Source: Puffinus mauretanicus
Lineage: Eukaryota; Chordata; Aves; Procellariiformes; Procellariidae
Direction of reading: 5' to 3'
NCBI GenBank assembly: GCA_023333565.1
Contig: JAJKFH010000115.1
Coordinates: 3,782,001-3,846,000, forward strand
DNA length: 64,000 nucleotides
Shown here piece after piece: positions 52,201 through 61,985 of the stretch (positions are counted from its first letter, which is position 1; each line of letters begins with the position of its first letter). The notes below the pieces were generated by a model, which saw nothing but the letters and a program-made list of their open reading frames with translations, searched no databases and was not told where the DNA came from. A program made the position numbers and the translations under genes.

Positions 52201-52549
52201 CAAGTTACACTTTCCCCTGGTCCCAATAACTATTGGGAACAGAAAGGGATACTGTTTGTTACGCAGCGATGACCGAGGTTGGTTTTGTCCAAGCTCGGGG
52301 ACAAACAGGCTACCTGATACTTGCCTGGTCCCTAGAAAGCAATTTTTACCACAGCTAAAACCAGCCCAGGTCAAGCCAAGCCTGGGCATGCCCCAGGGCC
52401 CTGCACCAATGACAAGCTGCTGGCAATGGAAAAATGATACTGGGCTATATTTCCTTGACTAAATACCTTTCAAAATCTATTCCTTGTATGAGACTTTAAA
52501 AATGCACTGTTGGCATGTCCTGATAGCAGTGCTGCTACTTGTCAGTTTT
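49260..52549. other. Intergenic DNA with short G-rich repeats, no gene recognised
   Basis: 49.4-49.6 kb holds three loose copies of GTTTGGTGGTATTGCAGT (49440, 49487, 49552) and a perfect 10-bp inverted repeat (49411-49420 with 49440-49449). 49.8-51.4 kb is AT-rich with a GAAA run near 51090-51105. 51.64-52.11 kb is a moderately CpG-rich patch. No recognisable protein is encoded. Confidence 0.55.
51640..52110. promoter_or_regulatory. GC-rich patch with CRE-like site, weak promoter candidate
   Basis: A moderately CpG-rich stretch with TTACGTCACTGG (near 51816-51827), a good CRE/ATF match. On the minus strand a short ATG frame (51743 down to 51561) follows, but it matches nothing known. Regulatory function is a guess. 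Confidence 0.3.
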
Positions 52550-52880
52550 TGTTCCGCTGCAGGGTCCTGGAGCCTGTTTACGCAGTGGCAGGCGTGCCCA
52601 GGCGTGATCCAAAGACTGTATCAGACAGTCCCTGCACGAAAGAAATTCATATTTGAGTAGACGCGCCAAAGGTGTGATGGTGTGTTCCCCCCCGCTCCTC
52701 CTGGGCCTCTCCATGATCTCAGAAACTCCTGTTAAACCTTGGCCTTGGTGCAACAAGTCAGGCGGTGAAGCGTTCCTTACCCTATCAGAAACTCTTGCAT
52801 AGCTGAGGTTGGGGAATGTACCGATCATATCAGAAACTTCCGCTGCCTGGCCCAAGTGGAGGACGAGAGTGGGGATAATT
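52550..52880 (+). mobile_element. Probable ERVL-like LTR, 5' part (split by CR1)
   Basis: The block opens TGTTCCGCTGCAGGG and contains three copies of an ATCAGAAACT-type motif (52780-52840 and one earlier variant), as in LTR U3 regions. It ends exactly at the 3' end of the inserted minus-strand CR1, and its presumed continuation resumes on the far side near 57336. Identification rests on general resemblance to avian ERVL-like LTRs and on the layout; I found no target duplication. Confidence 0.45.
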
Positions 52881-52895
52881 AGAATCATAGAATCA
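52881..52895 (-). repeat. CR1 3' terminal octamer repeat
   Basis: Nearly two units of the CR1 terminal octamer, seen as AGAATCATAGAATCA on the plus strand. It fixes the 3' end and the orientation of the element. Confidence 0.88.
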
Positions 52896-52958
52896 GTAAG
52901 GTTGGAAAAGACCTCTAAGATCATCGAGTCCAACCGTCAATCCAACACACCATGCCCA

Positions 52959-55754
52959 CTACACCCTAAGGGCCTCATCTACGTGTCTTTTAAATACTTC
53001 CAGGGATGGTGACTCTACCACTTCCCTGGGCAGCCTATTCCAAGGCCTGACCACTCTTTCAGTAAAGAAATTTTTCCTAATGTCCAATCTAAACCTCCCT
53101 TGGCACAACTTGAGGCCATTTCCTCTTGTCCTATCGCTTGTTACTTGGGAGAAGAGACCAACACACACCTCGCTACAACCGCCTTTCAGGTAGCTGTAGA
53201 GCGCGATGAGGTCTCCCCTCAGCCTCCTCTTCTCCAGGCTAAACAACCCCAGTTCCCTCAGCCACTCCTCAGAAGACTTGTTCTCCAGGACCTTCACCAG
53301 CTTCATTGCCCTCCTCTGGACACGCTCCAGCACCTCAATGTCCTTCTTGTAGTGAGGGCCCCAGAACTGAACACAATATTCGAGTTGCGGCCTCACTAGT
53401 GCCGCGTACAGGGGCACGATCACCTCCCTAGTCCTGCTGGCCACACTATTCCTAATACAGGCCAGGATGCCATTGGCCTTCTTGGCCACCTGGGCACACT
53501 GCTGGCTCATGTTCAGCCGACTGTTAATCAGCACCCCCAGGTCCTTTTCCTCTGGGCAGCTTTCCAGCCACTCTTCCCTAGCCTGTAGCGTTGCCTGGGT
53601 TGTTGTACCCAAGTGCAGGACCCGGCACTTGGCCTTGTTGAACCTCATACAGCTTGGCCTCAGCCCATCGATCCAGCCTCTGTCCAGGTCCTCTGCAGGG
53701 CTTCTCCTTTCCTACCCTCCAGCAGACTCAACACTCCCGCCCAACTTGGTGTCATCTGCAAACTTACTGAGGGAGCACTCGATCCCCTCGTCCAGATCAT
53801 TGATAAAGATATTGAAGAGGAGCAGCCCCAGTACTGAGCCCTGGGGAACACTGCTCGTGACCGGCCGCCAACTGGATTTAGCTCCATTCACCACAACTCT
53901 CTGGGCTCGGCCGTCCAGCCAGTTTTTTATCCAGCGAAGAGTGTACCTGTCTAGGCCGTGAGCCACCAGCTTCTCTAGGAGAATGCTGTGGGAGACAGTG
54001 TCAAAGGCTTTACTGAAGTCCACATAGACCACATCCACAGCCTTTCCCTCATCCACAAGGCGGGTCACCTGGTCATAGAAGGAGATCAGGTTGGTCAAGC
54101 AGGACCTGCCTTCCATGAACCCGTGCTGGCTGGGCCTGATCCCCTGGTTGTCACGCACATGGCTCGTGAGTGCCCTCAAAACAAACCGCTCCATAATCTT
54201 CCCCGGCACTGAAGTCAGGCTGACCGGCCTGTAGTTCCCCGGATCCTCCTTCCGGCCCTTCTTATAGATGGGCGTCACATTGGCAAGCCTCCAGTCATCC
54301 GGGACCTCCCCAGTTAACCAGGACTGCTGGTAAATGATGGAGAGCGGCTCGGCAAGCTCCTCCGCCAGCTCCCTCAGTACCCTCGGGTGGATCCCATCTG
54401 TGCCCATAGACTTGTGAACGTCCAGGTGGCGTAGCAGGTCATTAACTTCTTCCTCATGGCTTATGGGGTGTTTATCCTGCTCGCCGTCCTTGTCTTCCAG
54501 CTCAGGGGGGTGAGTACCCTGAGGATAACCGCTCTGACTACTAAAGACTGAGGCAAAGAAGGCGTTGAGTACCTCAGCCTTATCGTCATCCTTGGTGGCA
54601 ACGTTCCCCCCCGCATCCAATAGAGGATTGAGATTCTCCTTGGCTCTCCTTTTGTCATTAATATACTTGTAAAAGCATTTTTTGTTGTCTCTCACAACAG
54701 TGGCCAGGTTGAGTTCTAGCCGGGCTTTTGCCTTTCTAATTTCCTCTCTGCACGACCTAACGAGATCCCTGTACTCTTCTTGAGTTGCCTGCCCCTTCTT
54801 CCAAAGGTGATAAACTCTCCTTTTTTTCCTGAGTCCCAGCCAGAGCTCCGCATTCAGCCAGGCCAGTCGCCTTCCCCGCCCGTTCTTCTTACGGCACATG
54901 GGGACAGCCCGCTCCTGCGCCTTTAAGACTTCCTTCTTGAAGAACGTCCAGCCTTCCTGGACCCCTTTGCCCTTCAGGACTGTCTCCCAAGGGACCCTCT
55001 CGACCAGCGTCCTGAGCAGGCCAAAGTCCGCCCTCCAGAAGTCCATGGTAGCGGTTTTGCTGGCCCCCCTCTTTACTTCACCAAGTATCGAGAATTCTAC
55101 CATTTCATGGTCGCTAAGCCCAAGCTGGCCTCCGACCACCACATCTCCCACCAGTCCTTCTCTGTTTGTGAACAGCAGGTCAAGCGAGGCACCTCCCCTG
55201 GTGGGCTCGCTTACCAGCTGCGTCAGGAAGTTATCCTCCACACACTCCAGGAACCTCCTCGACTGTTTCCTCTCTGCCGTGTGGTACTGCCAGCAGACGT
55301 CTGGAAAGTTGAAGTCCCCCACGAGAACAAGGGCTAGCGACTGGGAGACTTCTGCCAGCCTCTTGTAGAATATTTCGTCTGCCTCCTCATCCTGGCTAGG
55401 TGGTCTATAATAGACTCCCAGCAGGATACCTGCCTTGTTGGCCTTCCCCCTCATCCTTACCCACAAGCACTCGACCTCGTCATCACTACCATTGAGCTCT
55501 AGACAGTCGAAGCACTCCCTAACATACAGGGCTACCCCACCGCCTCTCCTTCCTCGCCTGTCCCTTCTGAAGAGCTTATAGCCATCCATTGCAGCACTCC
55601 AATCGTGAGACTCGTCCCACCATGTTTCCGTGATGGCGACTAAGTCATAGCTACCCCGCTGCACAATGGCTTCCAGCTCCTCCTGTTTGCCGCCCATGCT
55701 GCGTGCATTGGTATAGAGGCACTTGAGCTGGGCTGCCGATTTCTCCCCCGACAT
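52959..55754 (-). pseudogene. CR1 ORF2: endonuclease plus reverse transcriptase, broken by a small indel cluster
   Basis: Encodes the enzyme that nicks target DNA and copies CR1 RNA into it. The ATG at 55754 starts 680 open codons. An APE-type endonuclease comes first: TNARS (15-19), ETWWD (43-47), YRPP (116-119), GDFN (146-149) and SDH (214-216). The reverse transcriptase follows, with [11 protein letters not shown] (577-587, catalytic D579), PQGSVLG (637-643) and FADD (665-668). Translation then meets a stop at 53712. From 53648 to 52959 the remaining ~229 codons continue in the same frame, with [21 protein letters not shown] and [16 protein letters not shown]. Compared with the CR1 copy at 31 kb, about 80 bp between the two parts carries several small insertions that sum to +9, so the frame is lost and regained. 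Total length, about 930 codons, is normal for CR1. The catalytic motifs are all present, so decay is recent or the indels are sequence errors. Confidence 0.92.
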
Positions 55755-55816
55755 TGGCGTGCGGTCCCTAGGCTCTTCTCTAGTGAGCCTGGTTTTATCC
55801 CCTTCCCCCTTCGAAC

Positions 55817-56908
55817 CTAGTTTAAAGCCCTCTCGATGAGCCCCGCCAACTCATATGTGAGAATCCTTTTCCCCCTGCGAGACAGCTGAACTCCGTCTGT
55901 CGCCAGCAGGCCCGGTGCTGTGTAAACCTCCCCATGGTCAAAGAAGCCAAAATTCTGCCGAAGGCACCAGCCCCTAAGCCACGTGTTGATCCGATGAGTT
56001 TTCCTGTTCCTTTCAGTGTTCCGCCCTGCCACTAAAGGGATCGAGGAAAACACTACCTGTGCTCCCGATCCTCCCACCAGTCGCCCCAGTGCCCTGAAGT
56101 CTCTTTTGATCACTTCGGGACTTCTCTCTGCAGCCTCCTCACTGCCAGCCTGTATAACCAGTAGTGGGTAGTAATCGGAGGCCTGCACGAGACCAGGGAG
56201 CTTCCTAGTAACGTCCTTCACCCGGGCCCCAGGGAGGCAGCAGACTTCCCTGGGGGATGGGTCTGGCCGACAAATTGGGCCCTCCGTCTCCCTCAGAAGG
56301 GAATCACCAACGACAATTACCCTCCTTTTTTTCTTAGCGGAGGCAGTCGTAATTTGTGGGTCTGGCTGCCTCGCCTCGGGCAACCCCCTGGATGGGCCTT
56401 CATCTTCGTCCTCGTTTGTCTGCCCCTCAAGTTCCAGAGCCCCATATCTGTTGTGTAGGGGCAACTGAGAAGGTTGAGGTGAGGGAGGCTGGGCGGGGGT
56501 TCGCCTGGCACCCCGAGCAGGGACCTGTGTCCATTCCCCTCCGTCGCCTGGGTCTCCTCCTTCTGCCTGGTGGCAAGAGGGCAGGGGTTCTTCCGCTTCT
56601 TGTGGAGCCTCCATGTGCTGCCCTTGCCTCAGGGACGGTAGGGTGTGGCTCCACCAATCTATCTCCCTCTCGCACTCCCTGATACTCCTTAGCCTTTCCA
56701 CTTCCTCCTTCAGCTCTGCCACCAGGCTGAGCAGATCATCCACCTGGTCGCAGCGCACACAGGCATCGTCTCTGCTGCCCTCCTGCACAAGGGTCAGCCT
56801 CAGGCACTCCCGGCAGCCGGAGACCTGGACAGATGTGTGTTTGCGTAGGGGCTCCGTCTGGGTCGCCACGTTTCTCCTGGCGATGGCTTTCGGCCGAGTG
56901 GATACCAT
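55817..56908 (-). CDS. CR1 ORF1 protein: zinc-finger-like, coiled coil, SGNH-type domain
   Basis: An open 363-codon frame. The frame is open upstream as well, but 56908 is the first ATG; the upstream part is a translation of the CpG-rich leader, so I start here (MVSTRP). A C-x2-C-x14-C-x2-C cluster (C32, C35, C50, C53) resembles the zinc-binding part of other CR1 ORF1 proteins. A short heptad-like helix follows (about 57-76), then a P/Q/E-rich linker, then a C-terminal SGNH/GDSL-esterase-type domain from VIVVGDSLL (S203). The block that usually carries the GxND asparagine reads AGSEE (254-258), and the usual DxxH reads DGVQ (338-341). The fold may be kept without normal hydrolase activity. 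ORF1 proteins bind CR1 RNA and assist retrotransposition. The stop lies 62 nt before the ORF2 ATG. Confidence 0.85.
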   Translation of the reverse strand: MVSTRPKAIARRNVATQTEPLRKHTSVQVSGCRECLRLTLVQEGSRDDACVRCDQVDDLLSLVAELKEEVERLRSIRECEREIDWWSHTLPSLRQGQHMEAPQEAEEPLPSCHQAEGGDPGDGGEWTQVPARGARRTPAQPPSPQPSQLPLHNRYGALELEGQTNEDEDEGPSRGLPEARQPDPQITTASAKKKRRVIVVGDSLLRETEGPICRPDPSPREVCCLPGARVKDVTRKLPGLVQASDYYPLLVIQAGSEEAAERSPEVIKRDFRALGRLVGGSGAQVVFSSIPLVAGRNTERNRKTHRINTWLRGWCLRQNFGFFDHGEVYTAPGLLATDGVQLSRRGKRILTYELAGLIERALN

Positions 56909-57335
56909 GGCCAGGTCCTCTTCTGGGAGGGCAACAACCACGAGTTGAGCTGGCCTCTGGAGCCTGGAGGGGGGCTGCGCCCTGGTCGCACGCCCTGCCG
57001 GCGCGAACTGCCGCGCGAACTGAACTGCCGCGCCGCGCCACGCCCTTCTGACGCGCCACGCCCTGTTTGCCCGCCCTGGTCGCTCGCGCTCCCTGGGGGC
57101 TGCTTTTGTATCTGAGGGGGTTTGGCCGCCGTCCCGCCTGTCCCCGCCCACGCTGAGTCAGAGCTGCCGCTCGTCAGGAGCTCGCTCCTCCGGCTCGGGG
57201 GAGGGGGGCTGGGGCACCCTCTCGCTCCCTGCACTTTTGCCTTCGCGGTTTTTGCCGCGGTTTTGCCGCTTCAGGAAGGGTCCCCCGGCGCGATCTCCGC
57301 TCCGGAGACCTTCGCCTCGGTGGCTTCAATTGTCA
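56909..57335 (-). promoter_or_regulatory. CR1 5' UTR / internal promoter region
   Basis: About 430 bp, very GC- and CpG-rich, between the presumed 5' end of the element and the ORF1 ATG. Full-length non-LTR elements carry their own promoter here. No ATG occurs in the ORF1 frame across it. The true 5' end is uncertain by some tens of bases. Confidence 0.65.
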
Positions 57336-57994
57336 TCCCCTGATACTCTTATCTGAGTTGTAGCTCAAGTGGAACGGTACCATTTTTACTGAAACCTTGA
57401 GAATTTTGACGGATTACTAAAGTCAATCATCTTGCGACCCTATAAACAGTGGTCCCAAGTGAGGCTCTTTGAGCTCTCCTGGACCCCAATGGGCTGCGCC
57501 CAGAATCTCCCTCTGAGTGGAACGCTCCTCGGAGTTTGCAAACTCTCGAGTTTGCGATGTTTGGAGGACCATTGCGGACTGGCACGGGAACTGGGCTGCA
57601 TCAGTCCTCAGACAAAACACTCCTAGAGGCTCAACCCTTCGCCTGTTGAGAAATGCTGACACATTTGATGTGAGTATTTCACTGGACTAGAGGGGCATTT
57701 TTAATAGGCATACCTTTGCATATTTATCTATTTTTTGTGTCTATATGCGTGTATGTGTAAATTGATGGAAATACGCACTAGCAAATATAGTCTGCTTAAA
57801 TCTTATTATCTATCTTAAAATCGGGAATGAACCTTAGACTACTGTTAAACACATATAATCCCTTAGACATATACCGTTGACCAAGCCTGGGACTAGGGGT
57901 AGATCCAGCCAGGTCTTCTCTGAACCTCGTGACTCAACGGGTCAACCTTTTTGTCCTCGGCCTCTGTATAAATCATTCCAACTCAATTCTAACA
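57336..57994 (+). mobile_element. Probable ERVL-like LTR, 3' part (split by CR1)
   Basis: Directly beyond the CR1 5' end. A TATAAA (57440-57445) is followed by GTGGTCCCAAGTGAGGCTC and CTCTCCTGGACCCC, a core-promoter and leader arrangement I associate with avian ERVL-like LTRs. It proceeds through GCCTGTTGAGAAATGCTGAC to a CA-type end near TCTAACA (57994). Together with 52550-52880 it would form one LTR of about 1 kb. The family name is not certain, and part of it could be internal sequence. Confidence 0.5.
57440..57445 (+). promoter_or_regulatory. TATA box of the ERVL-like LTR
   Basis: TATAAACAGTGGTCCC, a good TATA match in a typical LTR context. The CR1 insertion now separates it from the upstream U3 sequence at 52550-52880. 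Confidence 0.5.
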
Positions 57995-57997
57995 CGA

Positions 57998-58157
57998 TAC
58001 CCTGGTTTCGGCTGGGATAGAGTTAATTTTCTTGCTAATAGCTGGTATAAGTGCTGTGTTTTGGATTTAGTATGAGAATAATGATAACATACTGATGTTT
58101 TAGTTGTTGCTAAGTACTGTTTACATCACTCAAGGACTTTTCAGCTTCCCATGCTCT
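57998..58157 (+). mobile_element. Truncated LTR (copy C), 5' 160 bp only
   Basis: CCTGGTTTCGGCTGGGATAG and the next ~140 bp match the start of LTR copy A closely (including GTGCTGTGTTTTGGATTTAG and CTGATGTTTTAGTTGTTGC). The match stops near CCCATGCTC, before the TATA box and poly(A) signal. It abuts the ERVL-like LTR on its left. Deletion or a recombination junction has removed the rest. Confidence 0.82.
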
Positions 58158-61100
58158 TTTCCTTTGTATGCTTCATCCATTTAGTAAGTGATAGAGTGAA
58201 CTTTGCCATCAAACTCTGTTAAGTTGCACTTTCATAAATTTCTATTAAAATCACTTTCTGCTAATGCCTTCAACAGTGATTCTTTGAGTGGCCTCTAAAC
58301 CGCTCATTCGTGACAAAAGGAAACCAGGGACAGAGATGGATGCTTATTAAAGGCATAGGAAACTCTCCCCAGCTTTACCAAGCAAGTTGCAATAAAAGAA
58401 GAAAGGTGCTGAGTCTCTTATGTCCAGTAGACAGCCAAAACTCTACTAATTCTTTCTTTTTCCTTTCTGGTACCTCATGTCTCTCCTGTTCCATACACAG
58501 TACTTTATTTTAATGCAGTACTTTCACGGTTTGGCAAGTGTTCTGAGAAAAGTAGGAATAGCATGTTAAAAATGAAATTACATTGTGCCAGGGCAGAATC
58601 ATACAGCAGCAGTGATAGTGTGTCTCACTACAGCAGCTTTTTAAGAGCACTAATGGAAAGGGATTGTCAGTAGGGATGATCTTAGGATTTGTAGTTCATC
58701 TGGATAATGGTTACCATAATTATAACTTTAACCACAGACCTTACAGCATTGCTAGCATCCCTGTGTTAGCATGTTTGTTGTTTTTCTGACTAATCTTTAA
58801 TTTCAATTGCAGTAGATCTTAGGGGCCCAGCTATGAGAGTCCATTATACAAAGCATGGACAGACTTGCAAAATGAAATAGCCTGTGTCCTGAGGTATTTA
58901 AAACTTGAGACATGGCAGTAAAAGTTCCTTTTTAGGAAACAATTACGTGTGTTCTGCAATAGACTGCAAACAGGCAAAAAAACTGTTAACAAGTTATAGA
59001 AAAAGTATTTTTAAAAATCATTAGAAATTCATGACATTCTAGGCTAAGAATAATGTTTTTTAAAGGGATTGCATACTGTTATATATATATGTCTATTGAA
59101 ATCCATACATACTTACCTGCCCTTCTACAAATATTTATTGAAGTCCCTTTTCTCCCTTTTGATTTTTTTCTTGTCAATAGTGCTATAGGGTTTTTTTCAA
59201 AATTATCTTAATACACCTGTTATTTCCTCGATCATGCATGAATAATGCAGTTATTCCAAACTCCAAATGAAATTATAGTCTACTGCAATGTGTTGGATAG
59301 TGCCAAGTGGGTATAGCAAATTAGATAATCCATCCCCTTGAGTCTGAATTACTTCGGTCACTTTGAAAATGTGACTGGAAAACATGGGAAAGGCTGTACA
59401 GTTTGATGTCCTTTCCAAAAACATTTGTAAATTGTAAAATGAAAAATTCCACATTATGTGCAATTAATGGTGTGGAAGTTTCCAGTGCCTTAAAACCAAA
59501 CCTCTTCTTGAAAGTATTTTTCACTAATTTTTGGCTCACTTTGCCCCCACTTTTAGTAGTTTTATGCTCCAGGGATCTATAAAGGAGACATTCCCACTTA
59601 TGTATGGAGAGAAAGAGATTTTTATGAATATCAAACAAGCATAATTTATGCAGAAACTCTATTAAAAACTCTGTTTGGCACTTTTACTTGGAATTAGTAA
59701 TATGAGAACTCCATTAAAATGGATTTTTCAAAAATGTGTTGGACCCCAATTCTCTCAACTCATTCCCATAGTTAATCTTAGTTTTCATTGCCCAAGGACT
59801 GCTAATATATTAGTATTAACAATATCCTCTTTGTTACCTTGCATAGAGCTTCTTACATGTTCTTTTGTGTGAATATATTTACATTTATTTATACACATAT
59901 GTACTTCAAACGCATTGGATGAAATCCTGGGCCCTCTGAAATCAATTGTAAAAATCCTACCAACTTCAGCAAGAATCAGAATCTTATTCTATGATTCTTG
60001 TATTTTAGCCGCAGTACTTTTAGCCTCAGAACAGCAAATTAACCTCTTACAGGTTTATAGGTAGCCTTTATGCACTTTGGGTCCTCTCCTTGCATACAAC
60101 CATGCTAACTAGAATTTTGCCATATTGGTTCAACTTATTTTTATTTACTCATCATTATTCACTCTGCATTTCCATTTGTTTACTACTATGTTGCATACAT
60201 TATACTACTATGTTACATATTCTTCATTGGCTTTATTCACAGAAACCATACTTTAATTTGTATGAAGAATTTTGTAATTCTTCACATTTTTCCTATTCTG
60301 GAGAGGCATGTAAAAGAAGCTTTTGTACCTTTTTAACCTACACAAACTGTTGCTAACAAGCTTCTAGAATGATTTAGGAAGCTACACTAACTGATTAAGT
60401 TCCAGAGCTGCTCCATATTGAAAATAATTAAAGACTGTCAGTGTATTTTACTGCCATATAAAGTAAGATTTATTATCTTATCTTTTATCTTATCTTATGC
60501 CTTAACAGCAGCTTGATCTTGCCAATTATCCTATTATCCATAATTTCCGATGCATTACTGAGCTATTTGAGTTCCTATCATTTAAATCTATTACCAAAAA
60601 ATGCTTAAAACAAAAAGAAATCAAAGTACATGAAGCGGTAAAGGTCACTTCAGACTAGTATGTGGAAACCTTGGAATAATTTAAGGACGGATTTAGGAAA
60701 TACCCCATCAGCTAGATACTGAACGATTCCCATAGTGTATGATTCATAACTCACAGGAAGCAGGTGAAGCAGATGCTGAACTGAATTATGTCCTCTATTA
60801 CCTCCCTACTGTTTACTAGTGCAAGTTAGGAACACAGTTTATCTTTGTGACAATTCTAGTCCTGATACTAATCTGCATCTTCAGCGTCCCAAGCTGAGAA
60901 GATTTCTGTATCTATTTTAATAAGGAAATTATGACATTATTATTCACAAATTAATTATGTACTAATTAAGATTATAATTATGCATTAAATAATCAGCTCA
61001 CTGTTATTGGTCACTACATTTATTTGTAGTCAAAGCAGTTACTTTGAAACACATACTTCAGGGTGTGTGTACAGTACCAAAAAGACAAAATTTATTTTCT

Positions 61101-61839
61101 CTTAGTTCCTTACTTGTTCTGCCAAACATTTTTTTCTTGGGTAAATGAAGCCTTTTTCAAAATAGTCGCTGTATTACTCATTGACTTATTTATTTTGAAA
61201 TGTACAAACAATGGAATAAACAGAAAGCAAAAAGGAATGTTTTCTGCTAAGTAATGAATTATTCAAGCAGTTAATGATGGAAACAATTACTTCATTGAAG
61301 CTACAGCTCTCTAAGGCAATGCTATGAAAAAAAATGCACTGAAACAGAGCCATCCTTTAAGTTAAGAATCAGAGCAGGTGCAGGCCTGTTGTCCAGGGGT
61401 TGTCACTACCAGCTGAATGGACTGTGTCTCAGCTTTGACTGGCATGAGTAGGCAAAACTATTCATTTGCACCTCAGAAAAGGGCAATGGTGAAATGAGTT
61501 AATCCACGTTATCACAAAGCCTGAGAGTTGGATTTGGTTCTGCTGATACAACCATAGGCAAAGGAATGCGAAAGCGTGCATGTGGAATCATTTCTAAAAC
61601 ACTCACGTGAAAGGCTGTCCACAGTGAAAGACATGCGAAAAGAGAAACGCACACAGCCTTTAAGACACTACTCATAGTATTTATATGAAGCCAGATCCAG
61701 CACGATGCTGATGTTATGGGGAGAACTAAGTGACATGCATAGATACTATTTCTCACTTATTAATTATTTTTAAGTAGGAGAAACGCCCATAAATCCTTTT
61801 AATTCTTTTTGCGAAGTGGTATAGCTTCACCAAGAAAAG
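58158..61839. other. AT-rich intergenic DNA, no gene recognised
   Basis: Only short frames without family resemblance. A TTATC-type run lies near 60471-60497 and a short TA run near 59081-59090. Confidence 0.6.
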
Positions 61840-61985
61840 TACCCCAGAACAGCCAACAGCCAGTTGATTAGGACACTTCTCTGACAGATGAGACGCGTAA
61901 TTTTGTCTCATGTTGACAATTGCTCTAAACTGAACTCTCTCGTGTTGCAAGTGAGTGCTCTAACAGCTAGGCTGTTGCCGCAAAT
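61840..61985 (-). mobile_element. Ancient tRNA-derived SINE (MIR/amniote-SINE-like), decayed
   Basis: Read on the minus strand, CAGCCTAGCTGTTAGAGCAC is a recognisable tRNA A-box (D-arm) sequence. About 30 bp later GAGTTCAGTTTAGAGC stands in the place of a B box. The plus-strand form GAGTGCTCTAACAGCTAGGC is typical of old amniote tRNA-derived SINEs. It is too diverged to fold as a tRNA gene. The next ~70 bp to the right contains TTTAGGCACTTAACTTC, another motif common in old sauropsid repeats. Edges are approximate. Confidence 0.45.

Larger units (their letters stand above)
52881..57335 (-). mobile_element. Near full-length CR1 LINE
   Basis: About 4.45 kb, minus strand. It has a GC-rich 5' UTR, ORF1, a 62-nt gap, ORF2, an approximately 80-nt 3' UTR, and the 3' terminus AGAATCATAGAATCA (plus-strand view), the reverse complement of the CR1 octamer end. 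Nearly all CR1 copies are severely 5'-truncated, so a copy retaining ORF1 and a CpG-rich leader is uncommon. The 5' edge is estimated from where GC- and CpG-rich sequence gives way to the flanking LTR. No clear target-site duplication is visible, which is normal for CR1. Its only evident coding defect is the indel cluster at about 53649-53728. Confidence 0.93.

Noticed and set aside
53467..53961. 164-codon plus-strand frame
   Set aside because: Antisense shadow of CR1 ORF2.
52865..57360. Target-site duplication for the full-length CR1
   Set aside because: Left (GGGGATAATT) and right (AATTGTCATCCCC) flanks show only an inverted-looking resemblance, not a direct repeat; CR1 often lacks one.
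61920..61985. Functional tRNA gene
   Set aside because: Acceptor and anticodon stems do not pair and the B box is degenerate; it fits a decayed SINE better.
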